From Rheinheimera sp. (GTDB lineage: Bacteria; Pseudomonadota; Gammaproteobacteria; Enterobacterales; Alteromonadaceae), in the NCBI GenBank assembly GCA_008015325.1, contig SSFI01000021.1, forward strand, positions 1 through 45,966: DNA of 45,966 nt, written 5' to 3'. The notes beneath the pieces were generated by a model, which was not told the DNA's origin, ran no database searches, and worked only from the letters and a program-made list of their open reading frames with translations. The position numbers and the translations under genes are program-made. Of the stretch, positions 17,206 to 25,963 are shown one piece after another; the stretch's first letter is position 1, and each line of letters starts with the position of its first letter.

Positions 17206-18642
17206 TTGTTGCCACCGGCGTGGTGGCGCGGCTGTTTCCTGTGGCGCTGTGCGCAGGCAGAGCCGATGGCCCTGACTGATGCGCAGCGTCACTACCTGCA
17301 GACGAAACAGAAGCTGAGGTATTGCATAGACCCGGCGTGGCCACCGTTTGAAAGCATTGATGCACAAGGCCGCCACAGTGGCATGTCGGCCGACTATGTC
17401 CGCTTTTTCCAGAGCCAGTTGCCGGTGCCGCTGGAGCTGCTGCCAACTGCCAGCTGGCCGGATTCATTGCTTGCTGCGCAACAACGGCGTTGTGATTTGT
17501 TGCTGCTGGCGATGGCAACACCCAGTCGCAGCCAATTTTTAAATTTCACCCGGCCTTATCTAGTGATCCCCAGTGTCATTGTCACCAAGACAGAACATCG
17601 GCGGGTCAAAAGTGTTGCTGAGCTGGGCGATGCTCTTTATGGCATCCGCCGTGGTTTTGGTTTTGCCGAGCTGTACCGCCAGCTGCACCCGACATTGAAA
17701 TTTGTTGAAGTACAAAGTTATGAAGAAGGTTTGCTGATGGTGCAAAGCGGTCAGTTGGCCGGCATGTTTGGCAACATGGGCAGTCTGGGTTATCTGCTGC
17801 AGCAATACAAAATCACCAATCTGAAAATTGCCGGCCGGTTGCCGGGCGATAGTGAGCTCAGTATTGCCAGCCGGGACGATGAACCTTTTATAAATAAAAT
17901 CAGTCAGTTATTGATTGAGCGGATAGGGCCGGCATTGCAGCAACAAATCAATAATCAGTGGTTATCGGTACGGATGGAGACTGAACCGGATTATCAGTTG
18001 CTGGCGTGGGTCAGTCTTGGTGCGGTGTCGATTCTGGCGGTACTGAGCTGGGCTTATCTGAAAGTGCGGCGGCTGAACCGGCAGTTATTACAGGCCAATG
18101 TGCGGCTGGCGCAGCAAAGTCAGCGCGACAGTCTGACCGGATTGTATAACCGCAAATGTCTGGATGACAAACTGCCGGCCTGTCTGTTGTTATGTCAACG
18201 CGAGCAACTTCCGCTGACGTTAGCCCTGATGGACCTGGATCATTTTAAACAACTGAACGACGTGCATGGCCACTTGTTTGGCGATGAGTGCCTGCGGCAG
18301 TTTGCCGGCACGTTGCAGCAACATTTCCAGCGGCCAACAGATGTGTTGGTCCGCTTTGGCGGCGAAGAGTTTGTCATGATCAGTGTTGGCGTGGCAGATC
18401 AAGAGATGGCGCAGCTGCTACAGCGTTTTATCAAAGATTTAGCTGCACAAAAGGTGATGCTGGAACAGCAGCAAAGTCATTATACCGTCAGTATCGGCTG
18501 GCTTTGTCAGGTGCCAAGCTCTGGTCAGACGGCGGCACAGTGGCTGGCTGCAGCGGATACGGCGCTGTATCAGGCGAAAGCTCAGGGGCGAAATGGTGCA
18601 GTGCAAAACCGCACTTTTTCGCTGCTTGCAACAAACCTGTGA
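17206..18642 (+). CDS. diguanylate cyclase with periplasmic solute-binding sensor; start uncertain
   Basis: A membrane sensor that makes cyclic di-GMP. An extracytoplasmic SBP_bac_3 amino-acid-binding-like domain begins around LRYCIDPAWPPFESIDAQ. One transmembrane helix follows (about residues 263-285, LLAWVSLGAVSILAVLSWAY), then a short coil and a GGDEF domain. The active site is GGEEF (385-389, numbering from TTG 17206), and the inhibitory I-site R376-P-T-D379 is intact, so the product should show feedback inhibition. The 5' end is problematic: no ATG with a ribosome-binding site opens this frame. TTG 17206 gives a poor signal sequence ending CAQA, while a neighbouring frame gives an alternative (see findings). 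It lies upstream of a chemoreceptor gene. Confidence 0.85.
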   Translation: MLPPAWWRGCFLWRCAQAEPMALTDAQRHYLQTKQKLRYCIDPAWPPFESIDAQGRHSGMSADYVRFFQSQLPVPLELLPTASWPDSLLAAQQRRCDLLLLAMATPSRSQFLNFTRPYLVIPSVIVTKTEHRRVKSVAELGDALYGIRRGFGFAELYRQLHPTLKFVEVQSYEEGLLMVQSGQLAGMFGNMGSLGYLLQQYKITNLKIAGRLPGDSELSIASRDDEPFINKISQLLIERIGPALQQQINNQWLSVRMETEPDYQLLAWVSLGAVSILAVLSWAYLKVRRLNRQLLQANVRLAQQSQRDSLTGLYNRKCLDDKLPACLLLCQREQLPLTLALMDLDHFKQLNDVHGHLFGDECLRQFAGTLQQHFQRPTDVLVRFGGEEFVMISVGVADQEMAQLLQRFIKDLAAQKVMLEQQQSHYTVSIGWLCQVPSSGQTAAQWLAAADTALYQAKAQGRNGAVQNRTFSLLATNL

Positions 18643-18717
18643 TTCGGTTCTGATTTTTCTATTTACGCGGACTGCTCTACACTAAAAAAAATCATTTGGA
18701 TCTACATAAGGATAATT

Positions 18718-20343
18718 ATGGCAATTCGGGCTATGGGGATCAGGAATCGGTTGTTGGCCGGTTTCTTAATTTTGGGCGCTCTGGTTTTGACGCAGGGCTT
18801 GATGTCGTTAAGCACAATGGCAGGTTTACGTGATGTGACCGTCGAAATGGAAACCAATGCAGTGCCAAGTCTGGAAACACTGGCTGATATCAACTTGACC
18901 GCCAGCCGGTTGCGGATTTTCACCTTAAGAATGTTCATTGCCGACAGCGCCGAGGATCAGGCGCAGATTAAAAGCAGAATCATGACATTGCGTGATGAGC
19001 TGGTGGCGAAAAAAGATCAGTATGTAAAACTGATTTCAATTCCCGGCGAAAAGGAAGAATTCGATAAATTCTCTGCCGCAGTGCTGGGCTATATGGCCCG
19101 GCAGCAAGAAGTGCTGGATCTGATGGAGGCAGGCAAAAAACCGGAAGCCATCGAGCTGCAAAATACAGTGATGAACAGTTTTGCCGATCAAATGACGGCA
19201 TCTTTGTTAAAACTCAGCGCTCTGAACAATGCCTATCTGAAAAAACGTTCGGCAGATTCAGCCGATGCATACAGCGCCAGTCAAATTAGTAGTTGGGTGC
19301 TGATCACCGTGTCTATTGTGTCTGCGCTGGCGATAGCGGTGATTTTAACCAACAGCATCACCGCACCATTGCAAAGTGCGGTGCAGCTGGCGGGCCGCAT
19401 CGCCGACAACGACCTGACGGCGCAAATTGACAGTTCCGGCACCGACGAACCAGCGCAACTGATGCAGGCGTTAGCCCGAATGCAGAAAAATCTGCGTGAC
19501 ACTTTGGCCCACATTGCCAATTCTTCGAATCAACTGGCGTCGGCGGCGGAAGAACTCAACTCAGTGACTGAAGACAATTCCCGTGGTCTGCAACAGCAAA
19601 ATGATGAAATTCAGCAGGCGGCCACCGCCATTACCGAGATGAGCTCGGCGGTCGATGAAGTGGCGGAAACTGCGTTACGGGCCTCGGAAAGCTCCACCGA
19701 ATCAGCCCGCAATACTGAGCTGGGCAAATCTCAGGTGCAGCAGACGGTGAACGCTATTATTCATATGAATGAAGATGTGGCGCAAAGTGCCAAAGTGGTG
19801 CAGGAACTGGCGCTGCAGGCGCAGGATATCGGTAAGGTGCTGGACGTGATCCGGGCTATTGCCGAACAAACCAACCTGCTGGCACTGAATGCGGCGATTG
19901 AGGCGGCGCGGGCTGGTGATGCCGGCCGTGGTTTTGCCGTCGTTGCCGACGAAGTGCGGGCGCTGGCGGCCCGTACCCAGTTGTCGACCCGTGAAATCGA
20001 AGAGATGATCAAAAAAATCCGCGAAGGCACCGGTACCGCCGTGCAGGCGATGCAACAAAGCGGCGAAAAAGCCAGTCAGGCATTAACTGTGGCAGAAGCC
20101 GCCGGCAAAGCGCTGGAAACCATCAATAGCCAGATTAGCAGCATCAGCGACAACAACCTGGTGATCGCCAGTGCCGCCGAAGAACAGGCCAAAGTGGCAA
20201 GAGAAATCGACCGCAATATCGTCAATATCAGTGATTTAGCCGCGCAGACGGCGGCCGGCGCCAATCAGACCAGCGCCTCGGCACACGAATTGTCGCGACT
20301 GGCAGTGGAGCTGAATGCACTGGTCAATAACTTCAAAACCTGA
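18718..20343 (+). CDS. methyl-accepting chemotaxis protein
   Basis: A 541-residue chemoreceptor. TM1 spans about residues 10-32, a four-helix-bundle periplasmic sensor about 33-190, and TM2 about 191-213 ([20 protein letters not shown]). HAMP lies at about 214-268, then a long cytoplasmic signalling coiled coil. The hairpin tip, with [20 protein letters not shown] and [15 protein letters not shown], is the universal CheA/CheW contact. TAAGGA precedes the ATG by five bases. The C-terminus lacks a CheR-tethering pentapeptide (it ends [10 protein letters not shown]). The ligand is unknown. It sits 75 bp after the diguanylate cyclase, so motility and c-di-GMP sensing genes are adjacent. Confidence 0.95.
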   Translation: MAIRAMGIRNRLLAGFLILGALVLTQGLMSLSTMAGLRDVTVEMETNAVPSLETLADINLTASRLRIFTLRMFIADSAEDQAQIKSRIMTLRDELVAKKDQYVKLISIPGEKEEFDKFSAAVLGYMARQQEVLDLMEAGKKPEAIELQNTVMNSFADQMTASLLKLSALNNAYLKKRSADSADAYSASQISSWVLITVSIVSALAIAVILTNSITAPLQSAVQLAGRIADNDLTAQIDSSGTDEPAQLMQALARMQKNLRDTLAHIANSSNQLASAAEELNSVTEDNSRGLQQQNDEIQQAATAITEMSSAVDEVAETALRASESSTESARNTELGKSQVQQTVNAIIHMNEDVAQSAKVVQELALQAQDIGKVLDVIRAIAEQTNLLALNAAIEAARAGDAGRGFAVVADEVRALAARTQLSTREIEEMIKKIREGTGTAVQAMQQSGEKASQALTVAEAAGKALETINSQISSISDNNLVIASAAEEQAKVAREIDRNIVNISDLAAQTAAGANQTSASAHELSRLAVELNALVNNFKT

Positions 20344-20350
20344 TGGTACT

Positions 20351-20373
20351 AACCGGCGTGATTCACGCCGGTT
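20351..20373. terminator. hairpin between chemoreceptor and YdjM-like genes
   Basis: AACCGGCGTG / CACGCCGGTT forms a perfect 10-bp stem with a three-base loop between convergent stops. There is no T run on either side, so it may block read-through or protect 3' ends rather than terminate alone. Confidence 0.6.
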
Positions 20374-20375
20374 GA

Positions 20376-21434
20376 TCAGCGAACGTCCTCTTTACATGGC
20401 TGTTGCGCCAATTCCTTCAGCGCAGCCGCCGTGTTGATTTGCGGATTAAAAAAATCCGTCGTTTGTTGTCCGCTGGCGCGTTGATATAACCAGCGCAGTG
20501 CCTGGCCTATCTGCACGGCGCTGCTGAGCTGACAAGGTGGTTGTAAGCTGGCATCGGCGCTGCGGCGAAAGGCAAAATGAAAACTGTAGTTCGGAGCCAG
20601 CCCCATCCGTAAATCAGCCAGAAGCAAAGCGTCAGGCGTTGCAGTTAACACCACAAATCCATGACTAAAGCGGGTCAGCTGGGCGATGTATTGATTGTGT
20701 TGCGATTGGCGCAGCAACGTCTGATCACGCGGCCAGTGCCGCCAGACGACAGGCTTGCCGCTATCGGCCAGCGCGTAAAACCCCTCCCGGTAGTGATCCG
20801 GGTCCAGCACTATCACCTGCCAGACTAAGGTGTTAAATGGCGTGGCGGTTACCAGCACAGCCTCTGGACTGGTCCCGGCCGGCAATTGCGCCAGCACGAG
20901 GTTTTTAACGTGCAGCTGCGCCAGCAAGCCAAAACCTAAATACAAAGTACTGAGTCCCAGCATCCAGTCATTGCTGCGCAATCGTTGTCGCTGCAGCGTC
21001 ACGATCAGGCCAAGCAACAGCGGTACCGTATACAGCGGATCTATCACAAACACACTGCCAGTACCAAAGGGCCGGTCACTGAATGGCTGGGCGAGTTGAG
21101 TGCCGTAAATCGTCAGCGTATCGAGTAGCGGATGCGTGATCAGCACGGCAAAAAGCGCCCACCAGCAGCGGCGGAAACTGGCTTGCGTGCCGCTGATCTT
21201 GCGCCATAACCAGGCCAGCGGCCAACAAGCCAGTGTCAGATAAAACAGACCATGGCTTTCGGCGCGGTGACGGGTCATCTCGCTGATGGGGTCGTCAAAC
21301 TGCAGCAGGACGTCGAGGTCGGGCAGAGTCCCAGCGATTGCGCCTAGCACGGCGGATTGCCACAGCGGCTGACGCCGGCGGAACACCGCAATACTGACGG
21401 CGGCACCTAAGGCCATTTGACTGAGCGAATCCAT
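20376..21434 (-). CDS. YdjM-like membrane-bound metal-dependent hydrolase (DUF457)
   Basis: A 352-residue inner-membrane protein. The N-terminus MDSLSQMALGAAVSIAV and the motifs GAIAGTLPDLDVLL, HRAESHGLFY and LITHPLLDTLTIYG carry the Asp and His residues that define the DUF457/YdjM family. Several hydrophobic helices are interspersed. Members are LexA-regulated in E. coli, but no SOS box is visible upstream here. It is longer than E. coli YdjM because of a soluble C-terminal half of about 150 residues. The biochemical function is not established. Confidence 0.82.
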   Translation of the reverse strand: MDSLSQMALGAAVSIAVFRRRQPLWQSAVLGAIAGTLPDLDVLLQFDDPISEMTRHRAESHGLFYLTLACWPLAWLWRKISGTQASFRRCWWALFAVLITHPLLDTLTIYGTQLAQPFSDRPFGTGSVFVIDPLYTVPLLLGLIVTLQRQRLRSNDWMLGLSTLYLGFGLLAQLHVKNLVLAQLPAGTSPEAVLVTATPFNTLVWQVIVLDPDHYREGFYALADSGKPVVWRHWPRDQTLLRQSQHNQYIAQLTRFSHGFVVLTATPDALLLADLRMGLAPNYSFHFAFRRSADASLQPPCQLSSAVQIGQALRWLYQRASGQQTTDFFNPQINTAAALKELAQQPCKEDVR

Positions 21435-21613
21435 ACATCTCCGGGGCTGATCAGCGATAGCGGCAATACGCTAACATCTGGTGGCTGGTTCAGCGATCAG
21501 AAAGGCGGTGAACTGACTTGCTGACAAGGCGGCGGGTGCCGGTTTCTCTGCTGACGGCCTGTTGTAATTCCATTATGATGGTTGCGTTTTTGTTAATTTC
21601 AGGTGTTTGTGGC

Positions 21614-23200
21614 ATGTGGAAATGGCTGTTGATATTGGTCTTGCTGGGGATGGCGATACTGTTGTGGCCTGACGAGCCAAAGCAACCTTTGGTGCAACCG
21701 ACAGCTGCAGGCCAGCGATTAACCATAACTGAGCCGGAGATAACCATGGGCACAACGTCGACGGCAAAAAGCGCTGCGGTCTCTGCATCAGCGGCTGTCG
21801 CGACAAGCTGCCCGGCGCCAACACAGCTGACAGAGCAATTTGCGACACTGCGTGCCTCACGCCAACACCAGAGTGAAACCTTAAAACGCCTGATGCAGGA
21901 AGCCCAGCTACGGCCCGAATTGCAGCTGCAATATTTACGTGAACTCGGCGGCGATATTGCCGTGCTGCGGCCGCAAAACCGGCAAATTCAGGACGGTCAT
22001 ACGCTGTTGATGTCGCAGCGTCAGCAGCTGATCCGAATTGCCACCAGTGATTTGGCCCAGGTCAAACTGGCCACCGAGCAACATGATTACCGCGCACTGC
22101 AAGACTGGTTGCAGCAGTATCCACAACCGGCGGATATCGCCAGACTGGGTTATCTGGAGTTCACACTGCTGCAATTGATTTTGCAGCTAGACCCGCAGCT
22201 GCAGCCGGTCCAGTTACAGCAACTGCTCGACAGTGGTTTCAGCGCCGGTTTTATCGATTTGTTGCTGGCCAGCCGGACTGGCCGCGACCTGCAAATCGTC
22301 GATATGTTGCAGCAGTCTTATGCTGGCGAGTTAACCATCAACTGGCTGGACAACCAACGCCGGATGAATCTGACGCTGCTGGCGGCACAGCGCGGCGATA
22401 CAACTTTGTTTGATTATTGGCTGGCACAGGGCGTGCCGGCAGGATTCGGGCCATTGGAAGATAATGCCTTTGATGTGCTGCCGCTGCCGGCCAGTCAGGC
22501 CGAACTGCAACAGCAATTGCCATTAGTGCGCAGCTTATTACGCCTGCAATTGGCACCGGTATCAGCCGAACGGCAATGGTTTTGGCTGCAGCAACTGCCA
22601 GAGGCCGAGGCGGTGCAATTGCAGGCCCTGTTACAACACGAACCGGTTGGAGCAGACCCGCTGGGTGCCACAGCCAGTGCTGCTGTCGGTCGACAATTAA
22701 TGGAAACCAGCCAGCAGCTCCGTCAGACGCTGACGCAACTGTGGCAATGTCAGGGCCAAAGCCAGTTAACGGCTATCCTCACTGCACCTGAGCCGGACAG
22801 TGAGTTGCAACAGATTTTGCAGATCACCGGCAACATGCTGAGAAGCGTCAGCACAGATGCCAACCAGATAGCTCAGGTCAAAAAATTCGAGCAGATCACA
22901 GCACAGATGCAGCACTTGATCCGACAGGCTGATTGGCAGGGCCTGGACGCGTTTATGCAGACACAGGTCAAAGACCGCGACAGTCTGTACTTTGATAACC
23001 GCAGTTTTGCGCAGGAGTTGCTATTGCACCAGATGCTGCAGTTACAAGCGCCAGCCGATGAGATTATAAAAAGGCTGCGATATTTTGACAGACGCCTGCC
23101 ACCCACAGTGATCACGTTTATTCAGGCCAGTCAGGACCCAGAGCTTGCGTCCGCGCTGCAAAAAGCCGGTTATCGCATCCCGGCTTTAGCGGTGAAGTGA
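21614..23200 (+). CDS. hypothetical membrane-anchored protein with ankyrin-like repeats
   Basis: A 528-residue protein. An N-terminal hydrophobic helix (MWKWLLILVLLGMAILLWP) is followed by a Thr/Ala-rich linker and a long, highly helical Leu/Gln-rich region. Segments such as LTLLAAQRGDTTLFDYWLAQGVPAGF match the helix-turn-helix rhythm of degenerate ankyrin repeats. I recognise no precise family. The start is ATG 21614, with AGGTG (21601-21605) eight bases upstream. The frame is open back to 21518, but the first candidate there is TTG without a ribosome-binding site. A role in protein-protein contacts in the periplasm or at the membrane is plausible but not shown. Confidence 0.72.
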   Translation: MWKWLLILVLLGMAILLWPDEPKQPLVQPTAAGQRLTITEPEITMGTTSTAKSAAVSASAAVATSCPAPTQLTEQFATLRASRQHQSETLKRLMQEAQLRPELQLQYLRELGGDIAVLRPQNRQIQDGHTLLMSQRQQLIRIATSDLAQVKLATEQHDYRALQDWLQQYPQPADIARLGYLEFTLLQLILQLDPQLQPVQLQQLLDSGFSAGFIDLLLASRTGRDLQIVDMLQQSYAGELTINWLDNQRRMNLTLLAAQRGDTTLFDYWLAQGVPAGFGPLEDNAFDVLPLPASQAELQQQLPLVRSLLRLQLAPVSAERQWFWLQQLPEAEAVQLQALLQHEPVGADPLGATASAAVGRQLMETSQQLRQTLTQLWQCQGQSQLTAILTAPEPDSELQQILQITGNMLRSVSTDANQIAQVKKFEQITAQMQHLIRQADWQGLDAFMQTQVKDRDSLYFDNRSFAQELLLHQMLQLQAPADEIIKRLRYFDRRLPPTVITFIQASQDPELASALQKAGYRIPALAVK

Positions 23201-23214
23201 CTTGTTACTGCGGC

Positions 23215-23565
23215 TCAGCGCCGGGTTTGATGCTGCTTTTTCAGTTTGACCAGTTGCTGAATACACAGCAGGTACGCAATGAGATATCCCAGGTTCATAC
23301 CGCCGACTGCACGTTCATCAATGGGCCAGCCATACAGTTGCGTAAAAAGCTTGACCAACGTGGCAAGCATCACGGCAAACACCACACTGAGCATAGTTTG
23401 GCTTTGGACAAACTGCACCAGATAGGCAAGGCCGAGGCTCATCAGCATATATTGCAGGTGCAGCGGGTCCTGATACACAGTGCCTTTGGTCACGCCGACA
23501 TACAGCAGACAAAACAGAAAACTCAATACAAAACAATAAGCAAGGTAGCGGGTGGCGTTCAGCAT
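23215..23565 (-). CDS. small multi-helix membrane protein, unknown function
   Basis: A 116-residue protein with four likely transmembrane helices and a basic tail (LVKLKKQHQTRR). The ATG at 23565 is chosen; the frame is open to a TTG at 23601. The ribosome-binding site is weak. The stop lies 14 bases from the convergent upstream gene. Possibly a lineage-specific conserved membrane protein. Confidence 0.62.
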   Translation of the reverse strand: MLNATRYLAYCFVLSFLFCLLYVGVTKGTVYQDPLHLQYMLMSLGLAYLVQFVQSQTMLSVVFAVMLATLVKLFTQLYGWPIDERAVGGMNLGYLIAYLLCIQQLVKLKKQHQTRR

Positions 23566-23688
23566 GATGCAATCCGGCAGCGAAAAACCGCAGTATGCCA
23601 AAATTCAGTGCTTTTTGCCGCACTTCCCTGCGGCCCGTGCGCTGATTTACTATCAGTCGGTTGACTGCGTGGCGCAGTGGAGGGAACA

Positions 23689-24006
23689 GTGCAAATCGTC
23701 GTGACCGCAATTTTTTTTCTCGCTGCGCTGGTGCTGTTGTTGGCCACAGTGCTGGCCCCGGTTTACCTGCTTGGCAAAAGTCTGCAGCAGCTCTATCCGC
23801 AGTATTTTCCCTGGCCGGCCTGGCGCTGGACTCTCATTTGTTTGATCCCTGCTCTTGGTTACAGTGCGTGGCGACAAAGTTTTGCCGATATCTGGCTGTT
23901 AACCCAAAGCCTGTTGATTGGCTCGCTGGGGGCCGCATTGCTGCTGTTACCAATGGCCGGATTGTGGCGCTGGTGGCAAACGCGCCCGCGGACGCCTGTC
24001 CGCTAA
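23689..24006 (+). CDS. small membrane protein, unknown function
   Basis: A 105-residue protein with three hydrophobic helices: VTAIFFLAALVLLLATVLAP, a tryptophan-rich second helix, and LLIGSLGAALLLLPMAG. It has a basic C-terminus (WWQTRPRTPVR). The start is GTG 23689, because GGAGG lies five bases upstream; an in-frame GTG at 23677 is less well placed. An overlapping frame (23661-24044) has no hydrophobic periodicity and is taken as its shadow. No family recognised. Confidence 0.6.
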   Translation: MQIVVTAIFFLAALVLLLATVLAPVYLLGKSLQQLYPQYFPWPAWRWTLICLIPALGYSAWRQSFADIWLLTQSLLIGSLGAALLLLPMAGLWRWWQTRPRTPVR

Positions 24007-24048
24007 GATTCCTGTGCTTCAGATGTACTCTGCCCGGACTCTGACCTG

Positions 24049-24076
24049 TTTTCCGTTCGGGCGGCAATGTTATAGT
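24049..24076 (+). promoter_or_regulatory. putative extended -10 promoter for the M14/FrnE pair
   Basis: TGTTATAGT (24068-24076) is an extended -10 element, 36 bp before the M14 start. Only a weak -35 (TTTTCC around 24049) is present. Confidence 0.4.
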
Positions 24077-24111
24077 ACGCCTTTGCTTTTTCCCGCTCCG
24101 GAGCCTCCAAA

Positions 24112-25074
24112 ATGACTGAATCTGTGCAACGTATTTATCCTATTGGTACTGTAGGCACCCCCTGGGGCGCTGCGGAAAAAGCCTTGTGGCTCAGCCAGCA
24201 GCCGGTCAAACGCAGCTATCAGGCTGAAGTGGTGGCGCCACTGCAACAAATTCTGACAGCGCCGGCACTGGCGGACTGCGCTGAATTACTTAGCTACGGC
24301 ACGCTGGATTACAGTCAGTATCAGCTTGGCACTTATCCGCTGTATGCGGTGAAAAGCCGTCAGTTTGATGCAAACAAGCCGCTGTTATTAGTCACCGGCG
24401 GTGTGCATGGTTATGAAACCAGTGGGGTACAGGGCGCTTTGTGGTTTATCCGCGACCATTTTGCCCGTTATGCTGCAATTGCCAATGTATTGGTGTTGCC
24501 GTGCATCAGCCCCTGGGGTTATGAAACCATCAATCGCTGGAACCCGGATGCAGTCGACCCGAACCGCTCTTTTGTCGCCGGCGGGCCGTCGCAGGAAGCA
24601 AATGCTGTGCTGGCGTTGCTCAGTCAGTTCCCAACGCCGTTGGTCCATATCGACTTACACGAAACCACAGATTCAGATAACAGCGAATTTCGCCCGGCCA
24701 AAGCGGCGCGCGACGGCACTGTGAACAATAACTGGAATATTCCGGATGGTTTTTATCTGGTCGGCGACACCGAAAAGCCAGCGCCTGAATTTCAGCGCGT
24801 GATGATCGAAGCCGTGAGTCAAGTCACCCATGTGGCGGAAGCGGACGACAATGGCTGCCTGATTGGCGAACCGCTGCAGCAGTTTGGTGTAATTAACTAT
24901 GCGAAAAAATCACTGGCGCTCTGTGGCGGCATGACCGACGCGTTGTATGTCACCACCACCGAAGTCTATCCGGACAGCCCGCGCGCGACGCCAGAACAGT
25001 GCAATCAGGCGCAGGTCGCGGTGATTTGTGCCGGTTTTGATTACGCTTTAGCCGCCGCAGGAGTTACAGCATGA
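24112..25074 (+). CDS. M14-family zinc carboxypeptidase
   Basis: A 320-residue metallopeptidase of the M14/succinylglutamate-desuccinylase-like superfamily. Zinc ligands are H99 and E102 in GGVHGYE and H183 in HIDLHETTD, with catalytic E284 in TTTEVYP. No signal peptide is seen, so it is cytoplasmic. It probably removes a C-terminal residue or acyl group from a small substrate. The stop overlaps the next start (ATGA), so it is translationally coupled to the FrnE-like protein. Confidence 0.88.
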   Translation: MTESVQRIYPIGTVGTPWGAAEKALWLSQQPVKRSYQAEVVAPLQQILTAPALADCAELLSYGTLDYSQYQLGTYPLYAVKSRQFDANKPLLLVTGGVHGYETSGVQGALWFIRDHFARYAAIANVLVLPCISPWGYETINRWNPDAVDPNRSFVAGGPSQEANAVLALLSQFPTPLVHIDLHETTDSDNSEFRPAKAARDGTVNNNWNIPDGFYLVGDTEKPAPEFQRVMIEAVSQVTHVAEADDNGCLIGEPLQQFGVINYAKKSLALCGGMTDALYVTTTEVYPDSPRATPEQCNQAQVAVICAGFDYALAAAGVTA

Positions 25075-25778
25075 CCTTACTGCGTATTGATTTAGTGTCG
25101 GATATCGCCTGCCCCTGGTGCGCCATTGGGTATGCCCGCCTGCAGCAAGCGCTGCAAAGCCTTGGTGGTGCGGTTGAGGTCGATTTACATTGGCGTGCTT
25201 TTGAACTCAACCCCGACCCGGCATTAAAGCCAGAACCAATTTTGCCGGCGCTGTGCCGCAAATACGGCGTGCCGGCGGCGCAAATGCAGCAGTCACAACA
25301 GATGCTGATGCAGCTGGCGGCTGGCCTTGGGCTGAATTTCAGCGGCATGGAACAGCGACTGACCTGTAACACTTTTGACGCGCACCGGCTGCTGAAATGG
25401 GCCGCCGCAGCTTATCCGGCTTCGCCTGAACGCGACTCTGCACAAAAAGCATGGGCACAACAAGCATCGGCCCAAACCAGGCTGAAGCTGGCGTTGTTTG
25501 AGGCTTATTTTGGCCGTGCCGAACAGGTTAGTGAGGTTGACGTCTTGTTGCGCTGCGTGGCTGCAGCCGGGCTGGAAGTGGATGCAGCGCGCGAAGTGCT
25601 GGCTTCGACCCAGTTTAGCGATGAAGTGCGCGCCGAAGAAGCGTCCTATCAACAGGCAGGTATCAGCTCAGTGCCGGCTTTTGTCATCAATCAGCGTTAC
25701 CTGATCTCAGGTGCGCAGGAGCCGGCGCAGCTGGCAGAGACGCTGCAACAAATCGCCGCAGAAATGCGCAATAGCTAA
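25071..25778 (+). CDS. DsbA-family oxidoreductase, FrnE-like
   Basis: A 235-residue thioredoxin-fold protein with active site C14-P-W-C17 in VSDIACPWCAIGYARLQQ. The helical insertion and the cis-proline segment SSVPAFVINQRYLISGAQ are typical of the FrnE/2-hydroxychromene isomerase-like DsbA subfamily. It has no signal peptide, so it acts in the cytoplasm, where FrnE-like proteins are linked to disulfide reduction or oxidative-stress tolerance. It overlaps the M14 gene by four bases. Confidence 0.92.
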   Translation: MTLLRIDLVSDIACPWCAIGYARLQQALQSLGGAVEVDLHWRAFELNPDPALKPEPILPALCRKYGVPAAQMQQSQQMLMQLAAGLGLNFSGMEQRLTCNTFDAHRLLKWAAAAYPASPERDSAQKAWAQQASAQTRLKLALFEAYFGRAEQVSEVDVLLRCVAAAGLEVDAAREVLASTQFSDEVRAEEASYQQAGISSVPAFVINQRYLISGAQEPAQLAETLQQIAAEMRNS

Positions 25779-25963
25779 GTTTCTGCTTTCTGCCCCACCT
25801 TAATTTCACCGCAACCGGCGTGCCATTGAGCGCAGCCGGCTGCTTTGCTGAAAAAAACAAGTGACCTCACAATTATTTTTCATTATGTTAACGCCACTTA
25901 ATAGCCCTATTTATTCAAAGGTTGTTACGACAACCCTCTGACTCAGCGAGGAATTCTGCTTTT

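Noticed and set aside
23661-24044. 127-codon frame overlapping the small membrane protein at 23689
   Set aside because: The alternative frame has regular hydrophobic helices and a better ribosome-binding site; this one has scattered Cys/Trp typical of an out-of-frame reading.
25832-25843. Perfect palindrome GCAGCCGGCTGC before the secreted aminopeptidase gene
   Set aside because: Short, no loop or T tract, and GCCGGC-type palindromes are common throughout this GC-rich window.
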